From: Artemia franciscana | Lineage: Eukaryota > Arthropoda > Branchiopoda > Anostraca > Artemiidae | Reading direction: 5' to 3' | DNA: 64,000 nucleotides | Assembly: GCF_032884065.1 (NCBI RefSeq) | Contig: NC_088863.1 | Span: 59,910,439 to 59,974,438 of the forward strand | In this document: positions 1 to 35,030 of the stretch, piece by piece | Position numbering within the stretch: the stretch's first letter is position 1 | Layout: every line of letters begins with the position of its first letter | Notes under the pieces: model-generated | The model's database searches: none | Seen by the model: the letters and a program-made list of their open reading frames with translations, nothing else | Told to the model about the DNA's origin: nothing | Position numbers and translations under genes: made by a program

Positions 1-232
1 AGGCAATATTATGACATCAATAGCAGAAACTAATAAATGATGCCATTTAAATATTCATTGTGTCCTTTTTGTCCAGAGCCCCATAAAGATTAGAATTAGC
101 TTTTGCTAATAGTAATACCATATATATATTTTTTTAACTGGAGACCTCACCAATTATTCTGAAAAGATTGATGTATTTTGGACTTGAAGCTTATTGAGCA
201 TAAATGGTTCACTAGAAGCTTAATATGCTGAG

Positions 233-362
233 GCTCTCATAAATAATGAACACCAAGTGGTGCTTGCCATGCGTGGCGGAACTGTGCCAAGGATTTTGGA
301 GACTGTCCTGCCAACAGTGGCAAAACTGTGCAGCGCACATGGCGTTCCAAGATATATACCAG
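233..362 (+). CDS. Possible exon of an unidentified gene upstream of Hsp60
   Basis: The + frame is open and looks protein-like, reading about 43 residues that include HQVVLAMRGGTVPRILETVL and then KLCSAHGVPRYIP. It is bounded by a possible acceptor (TGCTGAG at 232, weak pyrimidine tract) and a plausible donor (CCAG|GTGATG). It is more GC-rich than its surroundings. I do not recognise the family. Splicing straight to the Hsp60 exon at 646 would hit a stop at once, so this is not an Hsp60 coding exon. It could belong to a gene that begins outside the window, or to a pseudogene. Confidence 0.3.
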
Positions 363-645
363 GTGATGGGAAGTCTGAGCCTTACACACTTTTTCATAAT
401 TTTAAGTGCATTGCTCTATAGTTATTTGATGACACAGTTCTCACCAGATACCTAAAGTTTTACCACTTATTGATCCCCATTTGAATAGATCTTGGTTTTA
501 ATTAGACAGTTGTGGTCTAATACAAGCTGTCTGCTTAAAATTCTTGATGTTCATTTTTCAAAAATCATTCAACAAAAACAAGAAATTTCTGGTAAATAGT
601 TATTAAGAAGCTTTGTCTCTATGTAAAGTACTTTCAATTTTCCAG
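363..645. other. Region just upstream of the Hsp60 start, probably 5' UTR intron
   Basis: AT-rich sequence without a credible ORF, ending in the acceptor TTTTCCAG at 645. The palindrome AGAAATTTCT at 581-590 matches a two-unit heat-shock element core (GAAnnTTC). With no TATA box seen and a likely intron here, its role is unproven. Confidence 0.35.
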
Positions 646-656
646 ATTTTAACAAG

Positions 657-25559
<24,903 letters not shown>

Positions 25560-26640
25560 TCTCAGAATTGCCCCTTAGACTTATTTCAATTGTATGAATG
25601 ACAAGTGCGAGTGTAGTCAATCAGCAAACTCCTTTTTTGTATTTTCATATGAAGTTATCTCTTTATAAACGGACCTTGAAACCATGAGTGATTTATTCAT
25701 GTTCCATGGTCTATTATTTTGTTCTGTTCCCAAAATGATGAATGAATCGCTAGTTTTGTTGTAATTTTTTAACGAATACAGGTCTCGTTTTGTTATATTT
25801 TCTTAATGCCTTTGCTTAGAGCTTACTGAGACGAAATGAGAATCATATATTTGCCTAGAAAGGAATAGCCTTTCTAGGCTATTCCTCCATCCAACTAATC
25901 GCATATATTGGTGCCATACATACTTTGCAACACTTTGCATTGCCCTCTTTGATGAAATACTTAGCTAGATTATATTCTTTTTATCACTAATCGGTTTAAG
26001 AATACAATTGTCTTAACTAATGATGGGCCTCTAATTACCTAAGAATATGGATAAGTAATAATTAGGTGGGAGTTTCTGGTATTGGACGAACATGCAAAGG
26101 GAGAGTCAAATGAAACCCTCTAAATTAGGAACGTTTGTAAATAATTGTGGGACATGCAAACCGCCTCTCATCTCTATGGTTAAAAACGGCCTACTCACAT
26201 AATGGCAATTAACTTCATAGGATTTTTGTTTGTTTGCTATGGTTTCGACCTTTATGAAATAATCCTTCATCTTTACAAAGGAAGGATTCAATTAAAGAAA
26301 GTAGAAAAAGTTTATGTTAGACAAAGTAAAAATCTGTTAGACAAGTTTCAGTGATACTGAAGCAGGATCGCATCTAATTTTTTTCTGGGGGAGGGGAGGA
26401 TAAATAACTATTTTTGCTTGAGAGAGGCTTGATGATTTTTTTACCTGCATCTCAAGACCAATTTACGAATTGGGAAATATTTTCTTTCTTTTTTTAAATT
26501 GTCTGTATCAGCATTTTTACGGTCAATTTACTAGTCAGAGAATGTTTCTAGGGTTGGGCGAGGGCAACCTGGTACTTCCCTGCTCGCATGGATGCGCCCC
26601 TGTACTTCAAATTGAGCTTCTAAGGAACAGATCCCAGGGA
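25560..26640 (+). other. Hsp60 3' UTR and downstream sequence
   Basis: AT-rich sequence after the stop. No canonical AATAAA is seen nearby; TATAAA near 25664 or ATTAAA near 26292 could serve. The hairpin-forming palindromes at 25853-25886 lie in the probable 3' UTR or just beyond it. Confidence 0.5.
25853..25886. repeat. Two overlapping palindromes downstream of the Hsp60 stop
   Basis: GCCTAGAAAGG pairs with CCTTTCTAGGC, and the overlapping AGGAATAGCC pairs with GGCTATTCCT, so the same stretch can form two alternative hairpins. Confidence 0.85.
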
Positions 26641-26654
26641 TTGGTTCAACCAAT

Positions 26655-26965
26655 CTAGCCAATGAGGACATCAAGTGCTCACTCGACAAAAATAAGAGTA
26701 TTCTCGACAACTGGAGGCAATTTGTTGTAAAGCCGTTTAAGAAAGCAGAACAGTGCGTGACTGCAACAATTGGCGAGGTATCACTACACTTCAAAGTACT
26801 CCGTAGCCAGGTATTACTGAACCATATCCAATCGAAAGTTGATGCCATACTAAGGTGCGGGTAACATGGTTTCCCGTCGAATACATCTTGCGCTGAGTTG
26901 ATGTTCAGTTCCAAAGGTCTGGAAGAATCGAATGAATTGTAAACTGAGATTGTAATGTGCAAATT
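26655..26965 (+). pseudogene. Broken RTE/CR1-like LINE reverse transcriptase fragment
   Basis: In two + strand frames the sequence resembles the N-terminal part of a non-LTR reverse transcriptase. DKNKSILDNWRQFVVKPF is followed by NNWRGITTLQSTP, then VLLNHIQSKVDAILRCG, a stop, and HGFPSNTSCAELMF with LEESNEL. This is the NWRGI ... SKV ... LLNRIQ ... GFR..RSC pattern of that group. There are at least three in-frame stops and one frameshift, and the catalytic YxDD region is absent. The open - strand frame over the same bases is a shadow. Confidence 0.6.
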
Positions 26966-27381
26966 TGCACATTTATCGCTTCTAACTTAAGGCCATACTT
27001 TTGCGCTGGCTATTTTGCTGGAAATATGTTGAGTACCTTGAGAGTCGTCTAAAAGAAGACGATAGGCTTGAGAGAAAAAGAAAATACTATATACATTCCC
27101 TAAGCGGAAAGGATCTTCAATAAACTAAGGAGTGTTAGGGGAATGCAGTATGCTCCCCAAGACTCAAACTGAAATTCAGTAGTAGAATCATCTCCGAGTT
27201 CTATAGACCTGGGAGTGAGTAAGCAAGTCGGAAAGTGGATGCAGAGGGTTGAAAAAAGCTGTTTTTATGCGTCGCAAGGCAAAACATCTGCCCATAAAGA
27301 TGGTTACCGATAGACCATCTTTCTTGTAACGCAGTGAGTTCCGGTGAGCTTAGGCATCAACAGACTGGGACAGAAATTTGG

Positions 27382-27975
27382 CGTTACTATTGTGACTCGA
27401 CTCATATCCCAGTCAGATTGACCTCGTTCTCCTGAATCTTATTTCATCTCCATTTAGCCCTGCCCCTTTGGAATCATTCCAAACAATTCAAATCCCATTA
27501 ACAGTATAACTAAAAACTGCGCTAAGAGCGAATCATCGGAAATGATCAGTTTAACTCGAATGAAATGGTCTATTCATTGGTCAATTCTGTTTCTGCCCAG
27601 GGAAGGTACAGAGGAATTTCTATCCAATTGATTTGCATAATCATGTATAAGAAAATGATCCATGATGAAAGTGAAGCCTCTTTTATAATTATCTAAAAAA
27701 AAAGTATGCCAAAAAAGATCTTTGTCAAAGAAGAGTAGAGCCATATCAAAACTAAATCTATAATCCTTCGAACTTAAAACAAAGCGATATTTGCATGAAT
27801 GAGAGTATCTAAAACCGAAAACATACAGAAATTGAGATTAATAATCAGATTAAACTTATAAAAAAAAACGAAATTGCTACCTCCCTAAGTCCTACAGCCC
27901 GAGCATTTTATTTGCTTATTAATGAAAACAAAAAAAAGTATTTTAAACGCTTTCCAGTGCAATATTGAAAGATAC
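27382..27975. repeat. Dispersed repeat B1, copy 1
   Basis: Starts GGCGTTACTATTGTGACTCG and runs to the CAGCCCGAGC and AAAGTATTTTAAACGC segments. The same string of segments recurs at 35031-35675 in the same orientation. No coding potential is seen. Confidence 0.8.
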
Positions 27976-27984
27976 AACTATTTT

Positions 27985-28165
27985 GTGTGTTCAATATCAA
28001 CTTATTACATTCAGTAGCATTTTGTCTATTCCTACTATAAACAGAATCACTGACTGTCCTAAGGATTATGGCTGTAAGAGCATTAGCATTTATTACTAAT
28101 TTAATGTACCCAATCTAGCAATTTTTCAAAATTCTATTCCAATTCACAGTTAAATCCACTATTAG
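27985..28165. repeat. Dispersed repeat B2, copy 1
   Basis: TATCAACTTATTA followed by TTTTGTCTATTCCTACTA and AACAGAATCACTG. The same sequence is found at 33995-34165. Confidence 0.8.
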
Positions 28166-28639
28166 CAGGATACTGCAAATGACCTGATTATAAACTTGTT
28201 GAGGTCATTCCCAGAAATATTTCATAGCCTGAAAATACATTTCTCATGAATTACTACATATCTCCTAAAAATTTACCCCCTCCCCCTGTTTGGGAAGGAA
28301 CAGATTGTAACTATAGTTACTAACATATAAATATTTTGATTTCCTTTGGATTTTACGGATGTGCGATATCGGCATTTTTAACAGGGATTTTTCTAAAGCC
28401 AACCCAAAATTTCGTTTCTTATAATCTAAAATTTTGTTTTGGTCCAAACTTTCCCTCTTGGCTTGGAGCATCTAGCCTATCGCTTTTAAAATTCTTCAAA
28501 TACCATTACTAAAAGGGGACAAACCCTCTCATTTATGCAACAATCTCCGTTAATTTTAAGTTTTTCTTATTTTCAGAAGAGAACAACTTAAGATTTTTTT
28601 CTGATCACTTTTCTTATAATGCTGGGAAATTCAGTTCTT

Positions 28640-29345
28640 CTGTATGTAAAACTCCCTCCTCCACAGAAAGCGCGACAAAATAAAGTTCCTATAACTTGAA
28701 ATAACTCCTTCCCGAAAAGTTTTCACCAGAAATTTCATCCTCACTGAAAATTCCCCAAAATTTTTCTTGTTGATGATTCTGTCTAAAAAATTTTATTACA
28801 CTTACATTCAAAAAACTTTAATTTCTTATCGTTTTCAAATGGTACCGAAAATCCATCCTCCGTGGAAAATTTTCCCTCCCAAAATGGAAAGTTGCTCCCA
28901 CAAATAATTCCCCCAGAGAGAATTTATCCGTCAAAAAAGACCCCCGGGGAATAATCCTCCAGTAAATTCCGACCCTGTTGAAAACTCTCTTTGGAACATC
29001 TCACGTTAATTTCAGTCAGCAATGACAAAATAAGACAAAAAGATTTTCAAATAAGAATTTCAGCAAATCCCACCAGTGCAAAATTTCCCCTAGAAAGCTT
29101 ACTGCTAGAAACTACTCTTTTTTCATAGAATATTGTCACCGCTGAGATGGAGAATTCCCTCAAGGAGAAAATTCCCTCTTTCCTTCAAAAAAAAAATGTT
29201 TGTACACTTCCAAATAACATATACGATTCGTAAGCAATGGAGAAATTTTATAAATTACAGCCCTTTCCCAACCCAAGGCGACCTGGGGGATCATGCTATC
29301 CCTAAAGACACAGCTATGGGACCTTTCACAGCCTTAGGACCTTTC
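28640..29345. repeat. Family D repeat with many AATTTCCC/CCTCC phrases, copy 1
   Basis: A stretch of short purine/pyrimidine phrases around AAAATTCCC and CCCCAGAG, ending with TTTGTACACTTCCAAATAAC and CCTAAAGACACAGCTATGGG. A matching stretch ends the repeat at 60890-61180, and an inverted relative lies near 36480-36980. Confidence 0.6.
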
Positions 29346-29422
29346 AGTAAAATAAATATTTCAAAATTTTGATTTCAAAAATATTGCAAAAAACAGCATA
29401 CATGTTAATCATTTGCTTACAG

Positions 29423-31287
29423 TTTATCGAATATGATCAATTTTTAGGAGATAGGAGGAAAGAAAAAGAAAATTGTTGCAACTTCAATTTCCTTGGCGAA
29501 ACTACCGAAAGAAACTAAGCCTAAGGAGGGTTCAGAAAAATCCCCTCTCCTCCAATTGGATCATTGGCATTAATAATTAATTAATTAATTTTATTTTTCA
29601 CCCACACGATACATCAAGCAAATATGGTAAGTAGTAAGAATAAATATAAAAAAAGCACAAAAAGAAAAACAATAAACACATATAGTCAACGAAAAAAACG
29701 GATAAGACGGTGGTGAGGGGATAGGCGCGCAGAAGCTGTACTAGAGAGTTTTCTGTGAAGAATCTCCAACTTCAAAGTTATATCAGGAACTGAGAATTTT
29801 TTTAACAAGAGTCCGGTTTTTTGTCCAAGGAGGAAGATACAGAAGAAATTTGAAATAATTTATCCGAATTCTTTTTAAATTAACATTATTAAGAAGCGGG
29901 AAAAGACCTGAAGCATAAAGGACAGAATGATCACAGAAAGTAGAATAAAGTTTAGCCAGCGCACGTCTATTATACTTCCCTCTATTTGCAACAATTTTTG
30001 CATAACTAATCTGAATCTTTTTACTTATATCAATATATCAATATTTTTACTTTATCGAATATGATCAATTTTTAGGAGATAGGAGGAAAGAAAAAAAAAT
30101 TGTTGCAACTTCAATTTCCTTGGCGAAAATACCGAAAGAAACTAAGCCTAAGGAGGGTTCAGAAAAATCCCCTCTCCTCCAATTGGATCATTGGCATTAA
30201 TAATTAATTAATTAATTTTATTTTTCACCCACACGATACATCAAGCAAATATGGTAAGTAGTAAGAATAAATATAAAAAAAGCACAAAAAGAAAAACAAT
30301 AAACACATATAGTCAACGAAAAAAACGGATAAGACGGTGGTGAGGGGATAGGCGCGCAGAAGCTGTACTAGAGAGTTTTCTGTGAAGAATCTCCAACTTC
30401 AAAGTTATATCAGGAACTGAGAATTTTTTTAACAAGAGTCCGGTTTTTTGTCCAAGGAGGAAGATACAGAAGAAATTTGAAATAATTTATCCGAATTCTT
30501 TTTAAATTAACATTATTAAGAAGCGGGAAAAGACCTGAAGCATAAAGGACAGAATGATCACAGAAAGTAGAATAAAGTTTAGCCAGCGCACGTCTATTAT
30601 ACTTCCCTCTATTTGCAACAATTTTTGCATAACTAATCTGAATCTTTTTACTTATATCAATATATCAATATTTTTACTTTATCGAATATGATCAATTTTT
30701 AGGAGATAGGAGGAAAGAAAAAAAAATTGTTGCAACTTCAATTTCCTTGGCGAAAATACCGAAAGAAACTAAGCCTAAGGAGGGTTCAGAAAAATCCCCT
30801 CTCCTCCAATTGGATCATTGGCATTAATAATTAATTAATTAATTTTATTTTTCACCCACACGATACATCAAGCAAATATGGTAAGTAGTAAGAATAAATA
30901 TAAAAAAAGCACAAAAAGAAAAACAATAAACACATATAGTCAACGAAAAAAACGGATAAGACGGTGGTGAGGGGATAGGCGCGCAGAAGCTGTACTAGAG
31001 AGTTTTCTGTGAAGAATCTCCAACTTCAAAGTTATATCAGGAACTGAGAATTTTTTTAACAAGAGTCCGGTTTTTTGTCCAAGGAGGAAGATACAGAAGA
31101 AATTTGAAATAATTTATCCGAATTCTTTTTAAATTAACATTATTAAGAAGCGGGAAAAGACCTGAAGCATAAAGGACAGAATGATCACAGAAAGTAGAAT
31201 AAAGTTTAGCCAGCGCACGTCTATTATACTTCCCTCTATTTGCAACAATTTTTGCATAACTAATCTGAATCTTTTTACTTATATCAC
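29423..31287. repeat. Three tandem copies of about 627 bp holding the LINE 3' end
   Basis: Copy 1 is 29423-30050, copy 2 30051-30677, copy 3 30678-31287. Each starts TTTATCGAATATGATCAATT. Each has about 145 bp of non-LINE flank, then (on the - strand sense, reading backwards) the LINE 3' tail at the AATTAATTAATT tract, then the last 440 or so bp of the LINE. Only copy 3 runs on into the full LINE. Copies 2 and 3 are almost identical. The flank inside the repeat shows that duplication followed LINE insertion. Confidence 0.95.
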
Positions 31288-32431
31288 AAACAGTACGCTG
31301 ACGTAAGCTCGAAAGATTATTAGTAATAGAGATACCAAGCCAACGAATACAATCAACAAGAGGGATAGTGAAGTTATTACAGTAAAGGGGAGTAGCATTA
31401 ATACAGTTATGGGGAAGAAACTCACATTTATCTATATTAATTGAAAGGCCAATATCAGAGAAAGCATCAGAAACTATAGAGACCATATTGGAAAGACCCT
31501 TTTTGGAACGGCTAATCAGAAGCAAGTCGTCAGCATACGCAAGATAAGAAACATCCGCAAGATCAGAAAGATATGTACCTGAAATCTTAGCCAGCACACT
31601 AGAAATACAAATCTTAAAAAGCGTAGGGGACAGAACACCACCCTGCCTAACACCTCTTCGCATTCTTATAATAGTGTCTGGTGCAGATCCTAATTGAAGA
31701 AACGAATTTGAATACCAAAACCTAAGAAGCATTATAATAGAGAGATTGACCCCAGAATTATACAAAGAAAAAATGAGCTGACTATGGACCACACTATCAA
31801 ACGCTTTCGAAAGATCCAAAGCACAAATATAAAGACCATTTCCCTTGGAAGAATTATCAGCCAAAAGAGAAGACAGAATCTTATGCGCATGCTGACAACC
31901 CACCCCACTCCGAAAACCAAATTGGTTCTCATCCTCAATAATATTTTTAGTCAAAAATGGTAGAAGGATATATTCAAAAACCTTACTAATATTACAAGAT
32001 ACAGTAATAGGTCGATAGCAAGAACAATCAATCGGTGACTTTCCCCTTTTTAAAATTGACGAAACAGTGCCACACAGAAAACTCTCAGGTACGTATGAAG
32101 TACATAGACACATTTGAAAAAGAAGCTGAAAGTGAGATATAAGGGGGGTGCATTCAATCGGCATATGCATCTTAGAAATACCATCCTTATCAATTGAATT
32201 AGATTTTAAACTTTTAACAGCATTAATTACGGAAGAAAAAGATATGGGCACTATATGGCGTTGCGAAAACGTTGTACTAAAGAGGGGGGTAAGAAGGCGA
32301 GTATAAACAGAATGCACTGAATAATTAATCACTGAAAAAATCGAAGAATAATGTTTATACCAAGCTGAAGTTGGAAGGCAGTTACTTGTCATAGTTTCAT
32401 CATTTATCTTGTCAGAATCGATCACTTTTCG
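31037..32431 (-). CDS. LINE ORF2, reverse transcriptase part
   Basis: In frame with the endonuclease after one TAG. 464 residues with reverse transcriptase motifs in order: CYRPITVSCNISKVFEYIL, QFGFRSGVGCQHAH, ALDLSKAFDSVVHSQL (first catalytic Asp), RRGVRQGGVLSPTLFKI, SYLAYADDLLLIS (catalytic YADD) and DKCEF with RWLGI. All catalytic residues are intact. The protein ends LVKKILSS before TGA. Read through the TAG, ORF2 would have 844 residues, normal for this LINE group. No host promoter is seen. Confidence 0.92.
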   Translation of the reverse strand, partial: RKVIDSDKINDETMTSNCLPTSAWYKHYSSIFSVINYSVHSVYTRLLTPLFSTTFSQRHIVPISFSSVINAVKSLKSNSIDKDGISKMHMPIECTPLISHFQLLFQMCLCTSYVPESFLCGTVSSILKRGKSPIDCSCYRPITVSCNISKVFEYILLPFLTKNIIEDENQFGFRSGVGCQHAHKILSSLLADNSSKGNGLYICALDLSKAFDSVVHSQLIFSLYNSGVNLSIIMLLRFWYSNSFLQLGSAPDTIIRMRRGVRQGGVLSPTLFKICISSVLAKISGTYLSDLADVSYLAYADDLLLISRSKKGLSNMVSIVSDAFSDIGLSINIDKCEFLPHNCINATPLYCNNFTIPLVDCIRWLGISITNNLSSLRQRTVCDISKKIQISYAKIVANRGKYNRRALAKLYSTFCDHSVLYASGLFPLLNNVNLKRIRINYFKFLLYLPPWTKNRTLVKKILSS

Positions 32432-33571
32432 CTAATCCTCCCTACTTACAGGGAAATCCATACTGCGGTAACGCGCCGACCTAAGATAACGTTTATAATT
32501 GGTTTTAGTTTTACGTTTGATATCAGGGACACACCCAGAACTTGGCCGACCACACTCATTCCATATCTGGAGCCATAATTTTGCTTTATTTTTTATCGAC
32601 TTTAAACAAGGGTCCATTGACCAGATAGGTTTTTGTGTTCTTTTACGAATTCGTTGTCGAGGTACGGCAGCTTCTTCTGCCCTTTTCATACACATCACAA
32701 ATTGGTTATAATAATAGTCAATATCGGCTTTACCATTCGTAGATACCTGGCGATGAAGAAGATGATATGGAACACGTATGTTTGAAAGAAGGGTTTTCAA
32801 GGTAGAGATGTAGTGCGGTATATTGGCTTTGCTCCAATTATTTTTTTCAAACCACTTCGATTTTTCTCGCGAGCAACTGATTTCCGATAGATCAATATCC
32901 ATTGTAAATGCCGCTGAAATTGGCATGTGGTCAGTATCTTGCTCGTTAACATGAACAGAAGCAGAAGAAGAGATAATACCAGGCGAGCAAATAATATGGT
33001 CAATATCACTTGTGCTTCCAGAATGATGAACATATGAAAAATTGTGGGATTTGGGCACAACGTGGTATGAAGGAAGACACTCAAAAAGCAGTTCCCTTCT
33101 CACAGAACATCGATTAATATCAGTGTTTAGGTCCCTAATTATTATATACTGTAGAGAGTTTAACAATACCTGATTCACAAGATTCTTAAGCAGACCACAC
33201 GCCTTCCCGAATTTAGTTAAGGATCTGATCGAGTATCCTTCATATGGGAGATAAGAGTTTATAAATACAATACTGCCGACACGCACAGCCAAAAAAAATT
33301 CGTCGGAGTAGAAGAGTACTGGGGAGGGTAGATGAATATCCCGTTTAAAGACACAGGCTAGTCCACCGGAAGGGCGACCGCAAGTAGCTTTTGATGGACT
33401 CAGGAATGCAGTATGGTGCTGACTTCGACGCAAAAAATTCAAACTTGAAGCAGTGAGAAGATGCTCCTGGAAACATACCAAATCGTAGGAACCGTACAAC
33501 TGATCAATAACAGAATCCTTATCTTTGGTGCCATTTATGTTGAACGAAACAACTGAGATTGATGCACTCAT
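32432..33571 (-). CDS. LINE ORF2, apurinic-type endonuclease part (to an in-frame TAG)
   Basis: 379 codons from MSASISVVSFNINGTKD to a TAG at 32434-32432. The fold marks of the exonuclease-endonuclease-phosphatase family are present: SFNINGTKDKD, DLVCFQEHLL (catalytic Glu), IIIRDLNTD (usual form IIxGDFN; Gly and Phe are replaced here), SDIDHIICSP and DTDHMPI (catalytic Asp-His near the end). It would nick target DNA to prime reverse transcription. The ATG lies inside ORF1's stop. Because the next ORF continues in the same frame, the TAG is best read as a single nonsense mutation in one long ORF2. Confidence 0.85.
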   Translation of the reverse strand: MSASISVVSFNINGTKDKDSVIDQLYGSYDLVCFQEHLLTASSLNFLRRSQHHTAFLSPSKATCGRPSGGLACVFKRDIHLPSPVLFYSDEFFLAVRVGSIVFINSYLPYEGYSIRSLTKFGKACGLLKNLVNQVLLNSLQYIIIRDLNTDINRCSVRRELLFECLPSYHVVPKSHNFSYVHHSGSTSDIDHIICSPGIISSSASVHVNEQDTDHMPISAAFTMDIDLSEISCSREKSKWFEKNNWSKANIPHYISTLKTLLSNIRVPYHLLHRQVSTNGKADIDYYYNQFVMCMKRAEEAAVPRQRIRKRTQKPIWSMDPCLKSIKNKAKLWLQIWNECGRPSSGCVPDIKRKTKTNYKRYLRSARYRSMDFPVSRED

Positions 33572-33783
33572 GGTTGAAAGGTGGATTTGCACTTTAGTCG
33601 ATTCTTAATAACGGGGCAGGAAAAGCTATAGGAAGGGTGTTTTTGGCCGCAATTTGCACAATTGGGATCAGCAATGCATGGCTCGTCTTTTGTTGAAATG
33701 TGTGGCCCTCCACAACGAGCACATTTCGGGATGCTCCAAATATGGAAATAAAAGCTGGATTTTAGTCGCCTTAGTAGAGACAT
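33568..33783 (-). CDS. LINE ORF1 C-terminal part, zinc-knuckle (gag-like) protein
   Basis: 71 residues. After a short basic N-terminus (MSLLRRLKSS) come two Cys/His clusters, CARCGGPHISTKDEPC and CANCGQKHPSYSFSC, then a Lys/Arg-rich end. Such knuckles end the ORF1 proteins of Jockey-like LINEs, which coat the element's RNA. A stop codon precedes the ATG and ORF1 proteins are normally several hundred residues, so most of it is lost. The stop TGA overlaps the ORF2 start as ATGA (33571-33568), which suggests ORF2 translation by termination and reinitiation. Confidence 0.72.
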   Translation of the reverse strand: MSLLRRLKSSFYFHIWSIPKCARCGGPHISTKDEPCIADPNCANCGQKHPSYSFSCPVIKNRLKCKSTFQP

Positions 33784-33994
33784 CTAAAAATCGCTAAAAG
33801 CTTTGGAACAATTACAACTGATTTTGAAAAAAAACTTTTAAGTTCGTCCCTGTGTTACCTATATAACAAGTACTAACTATAATTAGACTTGATAGGCCTA
33901 GGAGGCAAAAAATTTTCATTTTGATGTCCTCTTGATGCTCAAAGAATAAAGGAAATATATGACGCTCAAGAAGCAACTTTTTCTTGGTTCAGTA

Positions 33995-34165
33995 TCAACT
34001 TATTATGTTCACGAGTATTTTGTCTATTCCTACTACAAACAGAATCACTGGGTCCTAGGGATTATGCCTGTAAGAGCATTTAAATTTATTACCAATTTAA
34101 TATATCCAATCTAGCAATGTTTCAAAATTTTATCCCAATTTACAGTTAAACCCACAATTAATGTA
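33995..34165. repeat. Dispersed repeat B2, copy 2
   Basis: Diverged copy of 27985-28165 in the same orientation, just upstream (in LINE terms) of the LINE 5' end. Confidence 0.8.
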
Positions 34166-34751
34166 TTAATATTTGTTCATTTATTTTTTCCCAGAGGGAC
34201 TTCACGTGAAAGGGGTGGTCGAAAAAGCTTTTGAGGGGACTCAGTCAAAAGAAGTCGAAAATTCCAGTTCCCTTTTCTAAGATTTATCCTGCTTTTGAAC
34301 GAGTTGCTACTGAATCAGTTGTTAATGACTACCAGTGTCTAAAAGAAATCATTATTCTAGTTTAACGGGCCCCTTGTGTTCCAGCAGTAAAACAATCCTG
34401 TTCAAAACATCCTTAATGAATCAAAGTCATCGTTAAAAAAGTGTTATACTTCTTTTTTCATTGTATTTGGTACTTTTATGAATAGATGGAAAATAGCATG
34501 TATATTACGAGGAAGGTGGCTGAATACGGCTATTTAGATAAGCGAGGCTGTTGGGTAACATTTCTTAGGTTTAAATGAAGAAAAAATTACTAACATGATT
34601 TTACTCCCAAATAATGGTAAATTTGATGCTCCAGTCTGTGTGTAAATATCTAACCAGCTACGTTAAAAAGTTTTTTGCTTGAATAGAGGGAAAACTTACC
34701 ATGCATTATAGATGCCAAGTGCTCTGGGCATAGGGTTTAATATAACGTTTG

Positions 34752-34905
34752 ATCAAAATGTAAAAGCATTGAAGATGTGTCAGAAGCTGCTTAGACGAGC
34801 AAGACTAGAACATTTCACCAATTTCTTGCATAATCCACTTTAATCCGAGGATTTTTAGCGGAGGAGGAGTAGCCCACCAAATTATTGCAAGCTCTTCCAG
34901 TTTTT
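34752..34905. repeat. Dispersed repeat C, copy 1
   Basis: Contains AAATGTAAAAGCATTGAAGA, TTCACCAATTTCTTGCATAA and AATTATTGCAAGCTCTTCCA. The same order is found at 37669-37832. I cannot assign it to an element type. Confidence 0.75.
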
Positions 34906-34910
34906 AATTT

Positions 34911-34943
34911 GTTTACAACCACCGTTTTCTGGTGGTTGTAAAC
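34911..34943. repeat. Perfect 13-bp inverted repeat with 7-bp loop
   Basis: GTTTACAACCACC, loop GTTTTCT, GGTGGTTGTAAAC. It lies at the end of repeat C. Confidence 0.9.
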
Positions 34944-35030
34944 AATTTGTTTTCTCCGTCAACGCGACGGAGGATTTCAGCTCTTCACAGATCTGAAAAG
35001 TTCTAGTATTTTCCTAGTAATTCATATATT

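Larger units (their letters stand above)
30823..33800 (-). mobile_element. Nearly full-length APE-type non-LTR retrotransposon
   Basis: In - strand order: an ORF1 remnant with two CCHC knuckles (33783-33568), ORF2 with endonuclease and reverse transcriptase (33571-31037), a 3' UTR of about 200 bp and a tail made of AATTAATTAATTAATTATTA. ORF2 lacks an RNase H domain in what I can see. It belongs to the Jockey/CR1 group of LINEs; I cannot fix the clade. The 5' end is probably truncated because ORF1 is only 71 codons. No target-site duplication could be recognised, since the 3' flank has itself been duplicated. Confidence 0.88.

Noticed and set aside
581..590. Heat-shock element upstream of Hsp60
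   Set aside because: Only two GAA/TTC units (a full site needs three), and it probably lies in a 5' UTR intron; kept only as a remark.
26531..26962. 143-codon ORF on the - strand
   Set aside because: It is the antisense shadow of the broken + strand LINE reverse transcriptase.
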